This document shows positions 16,838-25,426 of a DNA stretch of 64,000 nt, piece by piece (the stretch's first letter is position 1; every line of letters begins with the position of its first letter). The stretch comes from Paenibacillus sp. RC334. Lineage in GTDB: Bacteria > Bacillota > Bacilli > Paenibacillales > Paenibacillaceae. Where the stretch lies: NCBI RefSeq assembly GCF_030034735.1, contig NZ_CP125370.1:930001-994000 (forward strand), written 5' to 3'. A model generated the notes under the pieces. That model made no database searches. It was not told the origin of the DNA and was given only the letters and a program-made list of their open reading frames with translations. The translations under genes and the position numbers were made by a program.

Positions 16838-18100
16838 ATGGCTGTTATCGTAGTAAAGGGACAGAAGGCGGATTTGACGAAAACGAATCCGGGTCTGACC
16901 CAGGTCAACGTAGGGATCGGCTGGGAGTCCCCAGCGGCTCTGGAACTGGATACTTCGGCATTTTTGTTAGGCTCTGGAGGAAAAGTGTCAAGCGATGAGG
17001 ATTTAATTTTTTATAACAATCCGACCACGCCCTTTATCACATATTCAGACGGACAACAGTCCGGTGACAAAAAGCAATTTGCCCTTGATCTGACGCGAAT
17101 TCCTGCAAACATCGAGAAGATTGCGTTCACGCTGACGATTTATGATGCGGATCAGAAACGGCAAAATTTTGGACAGGTTCAAGGCGGGTTCATTCGTTTT
17201 GCTCATCCGGTTAGCGGAGAGGTTTTGCGGTTTAATTTGGACAGCGGATTTACAGTGGAAACGGCCATTGTCATTGGTGAACTGTATCGTCATAACGGGG
17301 AATGGAAATTCAACGCGATTGGCGCAGGTTTTTCCGGTGGATTGGATGCGTTGTGCGTTAATTTTGGGATTGAAGTGGAAAATAATCCGGCTCCGCCGCC
17401 AGTGCCTACACCACCTCCAACTCCTCAGCCAGTACCAACACCGCCGCCAGCACCTCCTGCTCCGAAGCCAGAGCCATCTGCAACACCGGTGAATCTGAAT
17501 CTGCGCAAAATTGAGCTGAAGAAGAAGGGCGACACCATCAACCTGAAAAAAGGCTCAGGTGGATTGGGAGAAATCCTGATCAATCTGAACTGGAATCAGG
17601 TGCAGCAGAGCAAGGGCTTTTTCAGTCGTGGCTCCAAGGGTGTCGATCTGGATCTGGGCTGCTTGTATGAGATGAAGGACGGGGACAAAGGTGTTGTTCA
17701 GGCGCTGGGTGAAGCTTTCGGCTCGCTGAATCGCTTTCCATACATTGCTTTGGACGGCGACGACCGTACTGGTTCTGTGAAAACAGGGGAAAATCTCCGC
17801 ATCAACGGTGCTAAAATTTCTGAAATCAAGCGAATTTTGGTGTTTACCTTCATCTATGAAGGGGTCACGAACTGGTCACAGGCGGACGGGGTAGTCACGT
17901 TGTACCAGAAGGACGGACCGGACATTGTCGTTCACCTGAATGAACATGACAACCGCAAGGGGATGTGTGCGATTGCCATGCTCCAAAACGTGAACGATGA
18001 GACGTTCAGCATTGAAAGACTCGTGCAGTTCTATGGCGGTCATCGTGAGTTGGATCGTGCACATAACTGGGGCATGCGCTGGTCGCAGGGTAGCAAATAA
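16838..18100 (+). CDS. Two-domain TerD fusion (TerD + TerA/TerD-like)
   Basis: A 420-residue protein. Residues 1-190 are a TerD domain ([18 protein letters not shown]) in which the calcium motif is degraded: the usual GDNRTGxGDGDDEQ is replaced by SDGQQSGDKKQFALD, and DFDLD by LELDTSAF. A Pro-rich linker (~193-222) follows. Residues ~230-420 form a second, TerA-like domain with IELKKKGDTINLKKGSGGLG, KGVDLDLGCLYEM and DGDDRTGSVKTGENLRING. The start is ATG 16838 after AAAGGTGA; an upstream in-frame ATG lacks a site. Loss of ligands in domain 1 with retention in domain 2 suggests a scaffold role inside a Ter complex. Confidence 0.88.
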   Translation: MAVIVVKGQKADLTKTNPGLTQVNVGIGWESPAALELDTSAFLLGSGGKVSSDEDLIFYNNPTTPFITYSDGQQSGDKKQFALDLTRIPANIEKIAFTLTIYDADQKRQNFGQVQGGFIRFAHPVSGEVLRFNLDSGFTVETAIVIGELYRHNGEWKFNAIGAGFSGGLDALCVNFGIEVENNPAPPPVPTPPPTPQPVPTPPPAPPAPKPEPSATPVNLNLRKIELKKKGDTINLKKGSGGLGEILINLNWNQVQQSKGFFSRGSKGVDLDLGCLYEMKDGDKGVVQALGEAFGSLNRFPYIALDGDDRTGSVKTGENLRINGAKISEIKRILVFTFIYEGVTNWSQADGVVTLYQKDGPDIVVHLNEHDNRKGMCAIAMLQNVNDETFSIERLVQFYGGHRELDRAHNWGMRWSQGSK

Positions 18101-18126
18101 ACTGAATTATCGGAGGCACTCTTTTC

Positions 18127-18861
18127 ATGTTGAATGATTTATTTAAAAATATCAGCGAGAACTACGGCCATTTCTTTTCATGGAGTGATGTTGTAGCTAC
18201 GCTTTCTGACCCGGTGAGTTGGGGGATTATTGGAACTCTCATTTTGCTGGAAGGTCTTTTGTCGGCGGATAACGCCTTGGTTCTCGCAGTTATGGTTAAG
18301 CATTTACCGAAGGAGCAACAGAAGAGAGCCTTATTTTACGGGATTTTGGGTGCGTATATATTCAGGTTCCTCGCGATCGGCTTGGGTACATTCCTGATTA
18401 AGTTCACGCTGATTAAGGTGCTGGGTGCGGCTTATCTGCTCTATATCGCTTATAAGGGCTTATTCAAGTCCGAAAGTGACGGAGAAGTGAAAAACAAACC
18501 TACTTCTTTCTGGAAAACCGTATTAATGGTCGAGCTGATGGATATTGCCTTCAGTATTGACAGTGTCATTGCCGCTTTTGGTGTAAGCGAACAGGTATGG
18601 GTTCTGTTCCTGGGTGGTATTATCGGCGTTCTGATGATGCGCGGTGTTGCACAAGTGTTCCTCAAGCTCATTGATAAATTTCCGGAACTGGAACAGACAG
18701 CCTTTATTTTGATCGCCATTATCGGGGGTAAAATGCTGGCTGCTGCTTTTGGCTTTCATATGTCGCAGGTTTTATTCTTTGGCATTTTGATTGCCGTCTT
18801 TGTAGGCACCATGTTTATTAGCTCGGCGAAAAGAAAGAAAAAGGCCGACGAAGAGGCTTAA
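18127..18861 (+). CDS. TerC family integral membrane protein
   Basis: A 244-residue membrane protein with seven or more helices, of the TerC family (B. subtilis YceF/YkoY type), linked to metal export, chiefly manganese, and to the Ter complex. Characteristic motifs are LEGLLSADNALVLAVMV (about 40-56) and VELMDIAFSIDSVIAAFGVS (about 136-155), each with the acidic residues proposed to bind metal. A lysine-rich tail ends the protein. CGGAGG precedes the ATG; it is 26 bases after the TerD fusion. A strong terminator follows, closing the first transcription unit of the Ter locus. Confidence 0.95.
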   Translation: MLNDLFKNISENYGHFFSWSDVVATLSDPVSWGIIGTLILLEGLLSADNALVLAVMVKHLPKEQQKRALFYGILGAYIFRFLAIGLGTFLIKFTLIKVLGAAYLLYIAYKGLFKSESDGEVKNKPTSFWKTVLMVELMDIAFSIDSVIAAFGVSEQVWVLFLGGIIGVLMMRGVAQVFLKLIDKFPELEQTAFILIAIIGGKMLAAAFGFHMSQVLFFGILIAVFVGTMFISSAKRKKKADEEA

Positions 18862-18876
18862 TGTACAAAGTATAGC

Positions 18877-18911
18877 GAAATCCCTCCTGAACTTAAGGGG
18901 GGATTTCTTTT
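18877..18911 (+). terminator. Terminator after terC
   Basis: GAAATCCCTCCT pairs with the AGGGGGGATTTC side over 12 bp around a ~7-base loop, followed by TTTTA. It separates the TerB-D-C genes from the biosynthetic module. Confidence 0.85.
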
Positions 18912-18967
18912 ATACCCGAGGCACAGGGCTTCAGTCAGGCAAGAAAGAGCAAGAGGAGGAGAAGGCC

Positions 18968-20200
18968 CTGAAATATTTTAATGATTTGACCTCTGAGGAA
19001 GTAGAAGCGATCTTTTGTACGCCGCCGTCAGAATTTAATAACCGATCCCCCAAAAGTATATTGGCTTACGCGATAGGGGCGGCTTTGTACATGCCTGCGA
19101 CCCGTTCGGAAGTAGCGGAAGAGATCAAGAATGGAAAACATGAAGGATTGACGACGGTCATGCTGGATTTGGAGGATGCCATTGGGGATCAGCAGGTCGG
19201 GCAGGCGGAACAGTCGCTGGCACAGCAGTTACTTCAACTATTTTCGTATGTACGGACAGGCGTGATGAGTGAACAGAGTTTACCGCTGCTGTTTGTACGT
19301 GTGCGATCTGTGGAACAGCTCGAACGGCTACTGAACGGGTTGGGAGAATCTCTGTCGCTACTGACGGGCTTTGTTTTGCCCAAGTTTTCTTCTGACAATG
19401 GACGAGCATATTTTGAACTCATTGCCGGATATAACCGGGGTAAGGCTGAACAGAGCATCCCCGTGTTGTACGGATTACCGATCCTCGAAAGCTCCAACAT
19501 CATTTACCGGGAAACCCGCTGGAATGAGCTGCTGTCGATCAAAGATATTTTGGACGAGTATCAGGAATATGTGCTGAATGTACGAATTGGGGCAACTGAT
19601 TTTTCCAGCCTGTTTGGCTTGAGACGTAGCCCGGATATTACAATCTATGAAATTGCCGTCATTCGGGATTGCATCGCTGATATTATTAACTTGTTTGGAC
19701 GCGTAGATTCGGATTATGTCATTTCCGGTCCTGTGTGGGAATATTTCTCTCATCGGGAACGTGTATTTAAGCCTCAATTAAGAGTGTCGCCCTTTGAGGA
19801 TGCATTTGGTAAGCAGGGACGCAATCTGCGGATGGACTTCATTTCAGATGCGGTGGACGGACTAATACGAGAGGTCATGATGGACAAGGAAAATGGCATC
19901 ATCGGCAAAACGATCATCCATCCTTCCCATATTAAGCCGGTACAGGCCATGTACGCAGTGACACATGAAGAGTACATGGATGCCCTCGCGATTGTGGAGC
20001 GTAATGACGGTAGTCTGGGTGTATTCAAAAGCACCTATGCCAACAAAATGAATGAAATTAAGCCGCATTTAAATTGGGCTCATCGTATTATAAACAGATC
20101 AAAAGTATACGGGGTGTTACATGAACAACAACATTTTGTCAGTCTCTTACCCAACCACGAAAACACATCTGCTGCCTATCCTGGAGCAGTTCAGCGTTAA
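18968..20200 (+). CDS. HpcH/HpaI aldolase / citrate lyase-like protein of the Ter module
   Basis: A ~410-residue TIM-barrel protein of the HpcH/HpaI (CitE-like) superfamily, which makes or breaks C-C bonds using Mg and CoA-ester or keto-acid substrates. The catalytic VMLDLEDAIGDQ motif (about 58-69) and RIGATDFSSLFGLRRS (about 204-219) are visible. The best start is a rare CTG at 18968, since GAGGAGGAGAAGG lies just upstream and the extra MKYFND fits homologues; the next candidate is TTG 18986. Its 3' end overlaps the PRTase gene by 80 bases, so the two are translationally coupled. The substrate in this predicted pathway is unknown. Confidence 0.85.
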   Translation: MKYFNDLTSEEVEAIFCTPPSEFNNRSPKSILAYAIGAALYMPATRSEVAEEIKNGKHEGLTTVMLDLEDAIGDQQVGQAEQSLAQQLLQLFSYVRTGVMSEQSLPLLFVRVRSVEQLERLLNGLGESLSLLTGFVLPKFSSDNGRAYFELIAGYNRGKAEQSIPVLYGLPILESSNIIYRETRWNELLSIKDILDEYQEYVLNVRIGATDFSSLFGLRRSPDITIYEIAVIRDCIADIINLFGRVDSDYVISGPVWEYFSHRERVFKPQLRVSPFEDAFGKQGRNLRMDFISDAVDGLIREVMMDKENGIIGKTIIHPSHIKPVQAMYAVTHEEYMDALAIVERNDGSLGVFKSTYANKMNEIKPHLNWAHRIINRSKVYGVLHEQQHFVSLLPNHENTSAAYPGAVQR

Positions 20201-21593
20201 AATTATGGAAACACATAATCCATTCCGCCTTCCTGTAGACAAGCTGTTTGCGATGGCGGCGCGGGTGAACAAGAAGCGTTCGTTTTTGTTTGTCAGCAAG
20301 GTGCTGGGCAAGCATATTCCGGTGAGCCCTTACACCTCTCTGCTGAGTGGTGCGGCGCTGGCTATACTGCTGTACAAGGAGCTTGTCCCACAGGCGGGAC
20401 AACAGATGGATGAGCTGATTGGAGAGGCTGTGAAGGGACTTCTGGATTCGGACTATGCCCAAGAAGCCTATCGTAAGCTGATGGACGAACGTTTGGCTTT
20501 TGCGGAGCCGATCAAGTTTGTTGGCTTTGCCGAGACGGCTACGGCGCTGGGACACGCCATGTATCAGGTGTTTGCGGACGGTGCTTCGTATATTCATACG
20601 ACGCGCGAGGATATTCCGGGTCTTCAGCCGATCATTCGATTTGAAGAAGAACATTCGCATGCTGTTGATCATCGCTGCTATGCGCTGGATGAGCATGCAT
20701 TTGCGGGAGACGGCCCCATTGTGCTGGTAGATGATGAAATTACGACGGGCAAAACGACCCTTAATATTATTCGGGATATTCAGGCACATTTTCCAAGAAA
20801 GCAATATGTGATTGCTTCGTTATTGGATTGGCGGACAGACAGCGATGAGCAGGCTTTCACCGATCTGGAGGCAGAGCTGGGCATTACGATTACGCCTTTA
20901 AGCTTGCTCAAAGGAAAGATTGAGGTACAGGGAGTGCCGATGCTGGATCACGCAGAATACGCTGGGCGAGCCGGGCATGCAGAACATGCTGCTACTAGCA
21001 TAGCAGAGGATACGACAGACGCTTCTGGAATAATTGACCACTGTTTTGCAGAGGATGCGTCTGGTTTTGAACGGGTAGTACACAGCTCGATTTCAACGGA
21101 CGGATATGCCAATCAGGCTCCTTATTTGAAATATACAGGTCGTTTCGGCCTGCAATCCGTCGATAATGTTGCGTTGGATGCGGAAATTACGTGTACTGCG
21201 GAACGATTGAAGAAGCTTCGCTCAGGGCAGCGCACGCTGGTGATGGGTACGGGGGAATTTATGTACATTCCGATGCGGATTGCTGCGGAGCTAGGCCCGA
21301 ATGTGCATTATCAGTCGACAACGCGCAGCCCGGTTTACCCCCATCGTGAGGAAGGGTATGGCGTAGTTTGTGGTGTACCTTATCCCTCACCTGATGATGG
21401 GACGGTGCGCAATTTTATTTATAATGTAGATCCTGGTCAGTATGACGAGATCTTTGTATTGATCGAAAGGGAGTCGGACGCGCAGCGAATGCAGCCCATG
21501 CTGGATGCTTTGACCCGTCTTGGCTGCGACCAAGTGCATGTCGTTTATTTTAACCGATTAACTGGGCCGGAGAGTAAAGGAGAGCGGATATGA
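20121..21593 (+). CDS. Phosphoribosyltransferase with TRSP domain (Ter module)
   Basis: A 490-residue protein. The N-terminal ~260 residues form an orotate-type phosphoribosyltransferase (PRTase_2): PRPP-binding motif IVLVDDEITTGKTTL lies at ~200-214, with GFAETATALGHAMY before it. Residues ~330-490 form the TRSP domain found only behind such PRTases (APYLKYTGRFGLQS, then VMGTGEFMYIPMRIA and YNVDPGQYDEIFVLIE). In Ter operons it is predicted to build a ribosylated metabolite from PRPP. An acidic low-complexity insert (~275-310: HAEYAGRAGHAEHA) joins the domains. It overlaps its neighbours on both sides (80 and 4 bases). Confidence 0.88.
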   Translation: MNNNILSVSYPTTKTHLLPILEQFSVKIMETHNPFRLPVDKLFAMAARVNKKRSFLFVSKVLGKHIPVSPYTSLLSGAALAILLYKELVPQAGQQMDELIGEAVKGLLDSDYAQEAYRKLMDERLAFAEPIKFVGFAETATALGHAMYQVFADGASYIHTTREDIPGLQPIIRFEEEHSHAVDHRCYALDEHAFAGDGPIVLVDDEITTGKTTLNIIRDIQAHFPRKQYVIASLLDWRTDSDEQAFTDLEAELGITITPLSLLKGKIEVQGVPMLDHAEYAGRAGHAEHAATSIAEDTTDASGIIDHCFAEDASGFERVVHSSISTDGYANQAPYLKYTGRFGLQSVDNVALDAEITCTAERLKKLRSGQRTLVMGTGEFMYIPMRIAAELGPNVHYQSTTRSPVYPHREEGYGVVCGVPYPSPDDGTVRNFIYNVDPGQYDEIFVLIERESDAQRMQPMLDALTRLGCDQVHVVYFNRLTGPESKGERI

Positions 21594-22741
21594 AGCAGAC
21601 ACTCATTAAGCAAATACAACAGAAGAACATTCATCCGCCCGAACCGTTGGGGAGCTATCCTGCATCGGATGTGACATTTTTATTGAAGGATTTGAGCCGT
21701 GTTACGTTGGAAAAAGGGACCGAGGATCGTGAAGAGGCGATTCAGTCGGGAGTCCATTATTCAGAAATGCTTCCGGTGGAATATGAGCCTACAGCGGAGT
21801 ATATTGCACTGTTTCACGAAACGCTTGACCAATCGGCCGAAAAAGTCGCGTTAGCCGCAGCTTCTGTGGCTGAAATGATTGTGAGAAAAAGGGGCCTGAA
21901 CACGGCGATTGTTTCGCTTGCCAGAGCAGGAACTCCCATCGGTATCTTGATCAAGCGGTATATTGACTGGAAGTATGGCGTTTCCCTGCCGCATTACAGC
22001 ATTTCCATTATTCGCGGCAAAGGCATTGACCGGAATGCTATTTTGTATATTTTACAGCAGCATGGGCTGGATATTGAGCTCCAGTTTGTCGATGGCTGGA
22101 CGGGAAAAGGTGCGATTCGGCAGGTGCTGATTGAGGCTTGCCGTGAGATGAACGCAGATTACGGATTGCGCCTGAATGATGATCTGGCGGTGCTGGCCGA
22201 TCCGGGTAGCTGCTCGGATACCTTCGGTACACGGGAAGATTATTTGATCCCGAGCGCTTGTCTGAATTCGACCGTATCGGGTTTGATGAGCCGGACGGTA
22301 TTGCGCGACGATCTGATAGGACCGGACGATTTCCATGGGGCCAAATTTTATGAATCCTGGCGGTCGGTCGACCAGTCCAATACGTTTGTGGATACGGTTT
22401 CCGGTTACTTTCAAGACGTGGCTGAAACTGCCGTTGCGTATGCTGAACAGATGACATTGAATCCACCTGTGGTGACGTGGCAGGGCTTACGGGATATCGA
22501 GGCGATTCAAGAGGCTTTTGGTATTCGGGATATCAATCTGGTCAAGCCCGGTGTGGGGGAGACGACCCGTGTGCTGCTGCGCAGGGTGCCATGGAAAATC
22601 CTGATTGACCGTGAAGATAATCCGAATCTTCGGCATATTATACTGCTGGCAAAGGACCGGGGAGTGCCTGTCGAGGTGTTTGAAGGTCTGACCTATTCCT
22701 GCTGCGGGATCATCAAGCCGCTCAAGGGAGGACAAGAATGA
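21590..22741 (+). CDS. StiP/PRTase_1 family protein with C-terminal PELOTA domain
   Basis: A 383-residue protein of the family annotated as cysteine protease StiP, which comparative work on Ter systems treats as a second phosphoribosyltransferase-related enzyme. Residues ~1-300 carry SDVTFLLKDLSRVTLE, VSLARAGTPIGILIKRY and SISIIRGKGIDRNAI. Residues ~318-380 (LVKPGVGETTRVLLRR, then VPVEVFEGLTYSCCGIIKP) match a PELOTA/L7Ae-type RNA-binding domain. ATG 21590 overlaps the previous stop by 4 bases (ATGA). The PELOTA fusion hints that the pathway touches RNA or a nucleotide-like product; this is inference from published family analysis. Confidence 0.85.
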   Translation: MKQTLIKQIQQKNIHPPEPLGSYPASDVTFLLKDLSRVTLEKGTEDREEAIQSGVHYSEMLPVEYEPTAEYIALFHETLDQSAEKVALAAASVAEMIVRKRGLNTAIVSLARAGTPIGILIKRYIDWKYGVSLPHYSISIIRGKGIDRNAILYILQQHGLDIELQFVDGWTGKGAIRQVLIEACREMNADYGLRLNDDLAVLADPGSCSDTFGTREDYLIPSACLNSTVSGLMSRTVLRDDLIGPDDFHGAKFYESWRSVDQSNTFVDTVSGYFQDVAETAVAYAEQMTLNPPVVTWQGLRDIEAIQEAFGIRDINLVKPGVGETTRVLLRRVPWKILIDREDNPNLRHIILLAKDRGVPVEVFEGLTYSCCGIIKPLKGGQE

Positions 22742-23571
22742 TCTACGCAAGCGATCTGGATCAGACGCTAATTTACTCCAAACGCTCGCTTGGCGTGCCG
22801 TTGGAGTCGCCTGGGCTGCTGCCTGCGGAACACATTGAAGGGGAAACAGCGGCGTTTATTTCAGCACAGGCCCTCCAACTGCTGAAGACGCTGCCGCCAG
22901 ACGTGATGTTTATACCTGTGACGACTCGCACGATGGCACAGTATGGACGGATCATGGTGTTTCAAACGGAGCTGGTTCCGGCGTATGCCGTGACCAGTAA
23001 TGGCGGTAACATCATCGTCGGAGGCGAGGTGGATCGGGAGTGGAATCGTCGCATTCACGAGCAGGTACGTCGAGATGGTGCTAATGCGGAAGAAGCACGT
23101 CATGTATTCGGACAGGTGCTGCATGAGGATTGGGTTAGGAGTGAGCGTTTCTGCGACGAGTTATTTTACGCATTCGTTATAGAACGAGATCGGATGCCGC
23201 TGGAACAGGTGCTGGAGAAGGCGCGAACCATGCGTGAAATGGGCTGGGAGGTATCCATTCAAGGGCGTAAGGTGTATCTGGTGCCTGCGGCCGTGAATAA
23301 ACAGGCAGCCGTGGAGCATATCCGTAACCTCACGGATGGGGGGCCTATCATTGCGTCCGGCGATTCTTTGCTGGACCGTTGTCTGCTGGACTATGCCGAC
23401 TATGCAATTGCTCCACGTCATGGCGAACTGTACCGGGAACAGCTGCGGGATGAGCTGGAGGTCAATTACCGTTTTACGGATGTGTCGGGTGTATATGCTG
23501 CGGACGAGATTATGGCCTATGTCCATGAAATACAGTTCATTTCAAGACAGAAAGGGGGCAAGGCTCTGTGA
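22738..23571 (+). CDS. HAD phosphatase of the Ter module
   Basis: A 277-residue haloacid dehalogenase superfamily hydrolase. Motif I is YASDLDQTLIYS with nucleophile D6 and acid D8; motif II PVTTRT lies near residue 60; a cap domain follows; motif III/IV is IIASGDSLLDRCLLD at about 203-217. It probably removes a phosphate from an intermediate made by the flanking PRTases. ATG overlaps the previous stop (ATGA), and its own stop overlaps the following GTG, so translation is coupled throughout. Confidence 0.88.
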   Translation: MIYASDLDQTLIYSKRSLGVPLESPGLLPAEHIEGETAAFISAQALQLLKTLPPDVMFIPVTTRTMAQYGRIMVFQTELVPAYAVTSNGGNIIVGGEVDREWNRRIHEQVRRDGANAEEARHVFGQVLHEDWVRSERFCDELFYAFVIERDRMPLEQVLEKARTMREMGWEVSIQGRKVYLVPAAVNKQAAVEHIRNLTDGGPIIASGDSLLDRCLLDYADYAIAPRHGELYREQLRDELEVNYRFTDVSGVYAADEIMAYVHEIQFISRQKGGKAL

Positions 23572-24599
23572 AGAAGCTCAAGGTGTATTTTAACCGCTGG
23601 TTTTCGGTGGCGTATCATTATATGAATGCGATTCGTAACAATGAGGACGGTATTCCGTTCGAAATCTATGCGACGCACTCGGACCCGCAGCATATGGCAT
23701 TACAGGCCAGTGATGTGGCTGAGGTGGAGCCGCGCACAAGTGGCGTGGAGTATGCACGTTATTGTGCGGATTTTTGCCAGCGTCACGGAATTGATGTATT
23801 TATTCCACGGTGGAATATGCTCGATATTAGCAAGAATCTTCATCTGTTCGACGAAATTGGAACGAAGGTCATCGTATGCCGGGATACCGAACTGCTGGAA
23901 CAGTTGATGGAAAAGGATTTATTTTACGAATCCATTCGCCAAAAGGATATTGTCACGATTCCCGATTATGCCATTGCCAGCAATGCAGAGCAGTTTAAAC
24001 AGGCTTATGAGACGTTAACGGCACGCGAGCATAAGGTATGCTTCAAGCCATGTAATGCAGAGGGCGGAATGGGTTTTCGCATCATTGACAACGAGCGTAA
24101 TCCACTGGAGGAGCTGTTCGGACATGCGCTGAACCATATCTCGTTCGAAGAGGCATATCGTGTATTGTCATCGACAGAGTCGTTCCCCAACCTGATGGTG
24201 ATGGAGCTGCTGGAGGGCTATGAATACAGTATTGATTGCCTGGCTGACCGAAACGGAAAGCTGCTGGCAGCAGTTCCGCGCAGGAAGGCGGGAGGGCGAT
24301 TACGGTTGCTGGAGCACCATACCGAGCTGCTGGATGTGGCGCATAAGGTCGCTGATGCATATCACATTCCGTACAATTATAACATTCAGGTAAAATATAA
24401 CGGCGAGCGTCCCAAACTGCTGGAAATCAATCCGCGGATGTCTGGTGGACTACATGTGTCATGCTTGTCCGGCATCAATTTTCCTTATCTGGCGGTGAAA
24501 TCGGCTTTGGGTAACGAGGTCGGTCCGCTTCATCCGCAATACGACATTTTAGCCAGTCACATCGAGCAGCCGATCACCATACGTAAATCCTTACATTGA
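23568..24599 (+). CDS. ATP-grasp ligase of the Ter module
   Basis: A 343-residue ATP-grasp protein, which would join a carboxylate to an amine or thiol with ATP. The N-terminal domain (KVYFNRWFSVAYHYM) resembles carbamoyl-phosphate-synthase-like ATP-grasps. The nucleotide-binding loop is CFKPCNAEGGMGFRI (~149-163), and the Mg-binding strand is LLEINPRMSGGLHVSCLSG (~283-301). The start is GTG 23568, overlapping the HAD stop (GTGA). It is the last gene of the five-gene biosynthetic block; a fresh promoter overlaps its stop codon. The acceptor and donor are not known. Confidence 0.9.
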   Translation: MKKLKVYFNRWFSVAYHYMNAIRNNEDGIPFEIYATHSDPQHMALQASDVAEVEPRTSGVEYARYCADFCQRHGIDVFIPRWNMLDISKNLHLFDEIGTKVIVCRDTELLEQLMEKDLFYESIRQKDIVTIPDYAIASNAEQFKQAYETLTAREHKVCFKPCNAEGGMGFRIIDNERNPLEELFGHALNHISFEEAYRVLSSTESFPNLMVMELLEGYEYSIDCLADRNGKLLAAVPRRKAGGRLRLLEHHTELLDVAHKVADAYHIPYNYNIQVKYNGERPKLLEINPRMSGGLHVSCLSGINFPYLAVKSALGNEVGPLHPQYDILASHIEQPITIRKSLH

Positions 24600-24625
24600 C
24601 ATATGTAGAGTGTGTTTTCTACAAT
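24596..24625 (+). promoter_or_regulatory. SigA-type promoter for xpaC-telA
   Basis: TTGACA (24596-24601) and TACAAT (24620-24625) are separated by 18 bases; the -35 is a perfect match and the -10 differs at one position. It overlaps the ATP-grasp stop codon and lies 33 bases before the xpaC start, so xpaC and telA can be expressed independently of the biosynthetic block. Confidence 0.75.
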
Positions 24626-24657
24626 ATGGTAAGGGTTTACGTCAGGAGGTACAAGCT

Positions 24658-25338
24658 ATGACGTCAAAAATGTGGGGAACCACGATTGCCGTGGCCAGCT
24701 ATCTGATTGCGCTTTTGCTAAGTTTTTGGTTACCGTTGTTTGTGTGTTTGGCGATTCCGGTCATTTGCTTAGGGGGATACAACGCCATTATGGCTATCCG
24801 CCATCCCCGTCCCAATCTGACGGGTTCCGTTATTCCGGTAGTACAGGAACAAGCTGTTGAGACACAGCAAATTGAAAGGGAAGCCTCGGAACCAACGGAG
24901 CCAGTGACTGAGAAACCACGCTTATCAGAACAGGTGAGCAGCGAATTTGCTCAGGTCATGGAGTATCTGGAGGTATTGGAGGATATGGTAATCTCCGAGG
25001 GGCAAAAGGATGCGCTCGATAACGAGATCGTCGAGAAGGCATTGGCTCTGTTCGCACGTTTACAGCGGGTGATTCCGCTTTTGCATGAATTAAATAACAG
25101 CGAAGTAAACCACACCGTTCGGAGGCTGATTTTGAAGGACCTGAATGGACTGATTAATCCGTTTCTCCGGCTCAGCGGTGATGCCAAGCGAACCAACCGG
25201 AGAACGTTATTAAACGGCTTGCGGGATGTGGATAGCAAAATATCGGTGATTGTATCCACGGTGGAGCACAAGGATCTGCTTGAATTACAAACCAAAGCCG
25301 AGCTGATTCACCAGCGTTATAGCAGTTTCGAATTGTAG
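24658..25338 (+). CDS. xpaC: XpaC-family membrane protein
   Basis: A 226-residue protein of the XpaC family, named for hydrolysis of 5-bromo-4-chloroindolyl phosphate in Bacillus, whose cellular job is unclear. It usually stands beside telA, as here. Two adjacent membrane helices (about 7-44, TIAVASYLIALLLSFWLPLF and VCLAIPVICLGGYNAIMAI) are followed by a long coiled-coil region (~90-226; MEYLEVLEDMVISEG, LLELQTKAELIHQRYSSF). AGGAGG nine bases upstream fixes ATG 24658. A hairpin (ACAATAACT/AGTTATTGT, 25372-25406) separates it from telA. Confidence 0.8.
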   Translation: MTSKMWGTTIAVASYLIALLLSFWLPLFVCLAIPVICLGGYNAIMAIRHPRPNLTGSVIPVVQEQAVETQQIEREASEPTEPVTEKPRLSEQVSSEFAQVMEYLEVLEDMVISEGQKDALDNEIVEKALALFARLQRVIPLLHELNNSEVNHTVRRLILKDLNGLINPFLRLSGDAKRTNRRTLLNGLRDVDSKISVIVSTVEHKDLLELQTKAELIHQRYSSFEL

Positions 25339-25426
25339 GCTATTTAAGAAACAGCAGCATAGCTGCTCTGAACAATAACTATTAGCCGTTGGTTAACAGT
25401 TATTGTGTAGAATAGGAGGTAGCGTT

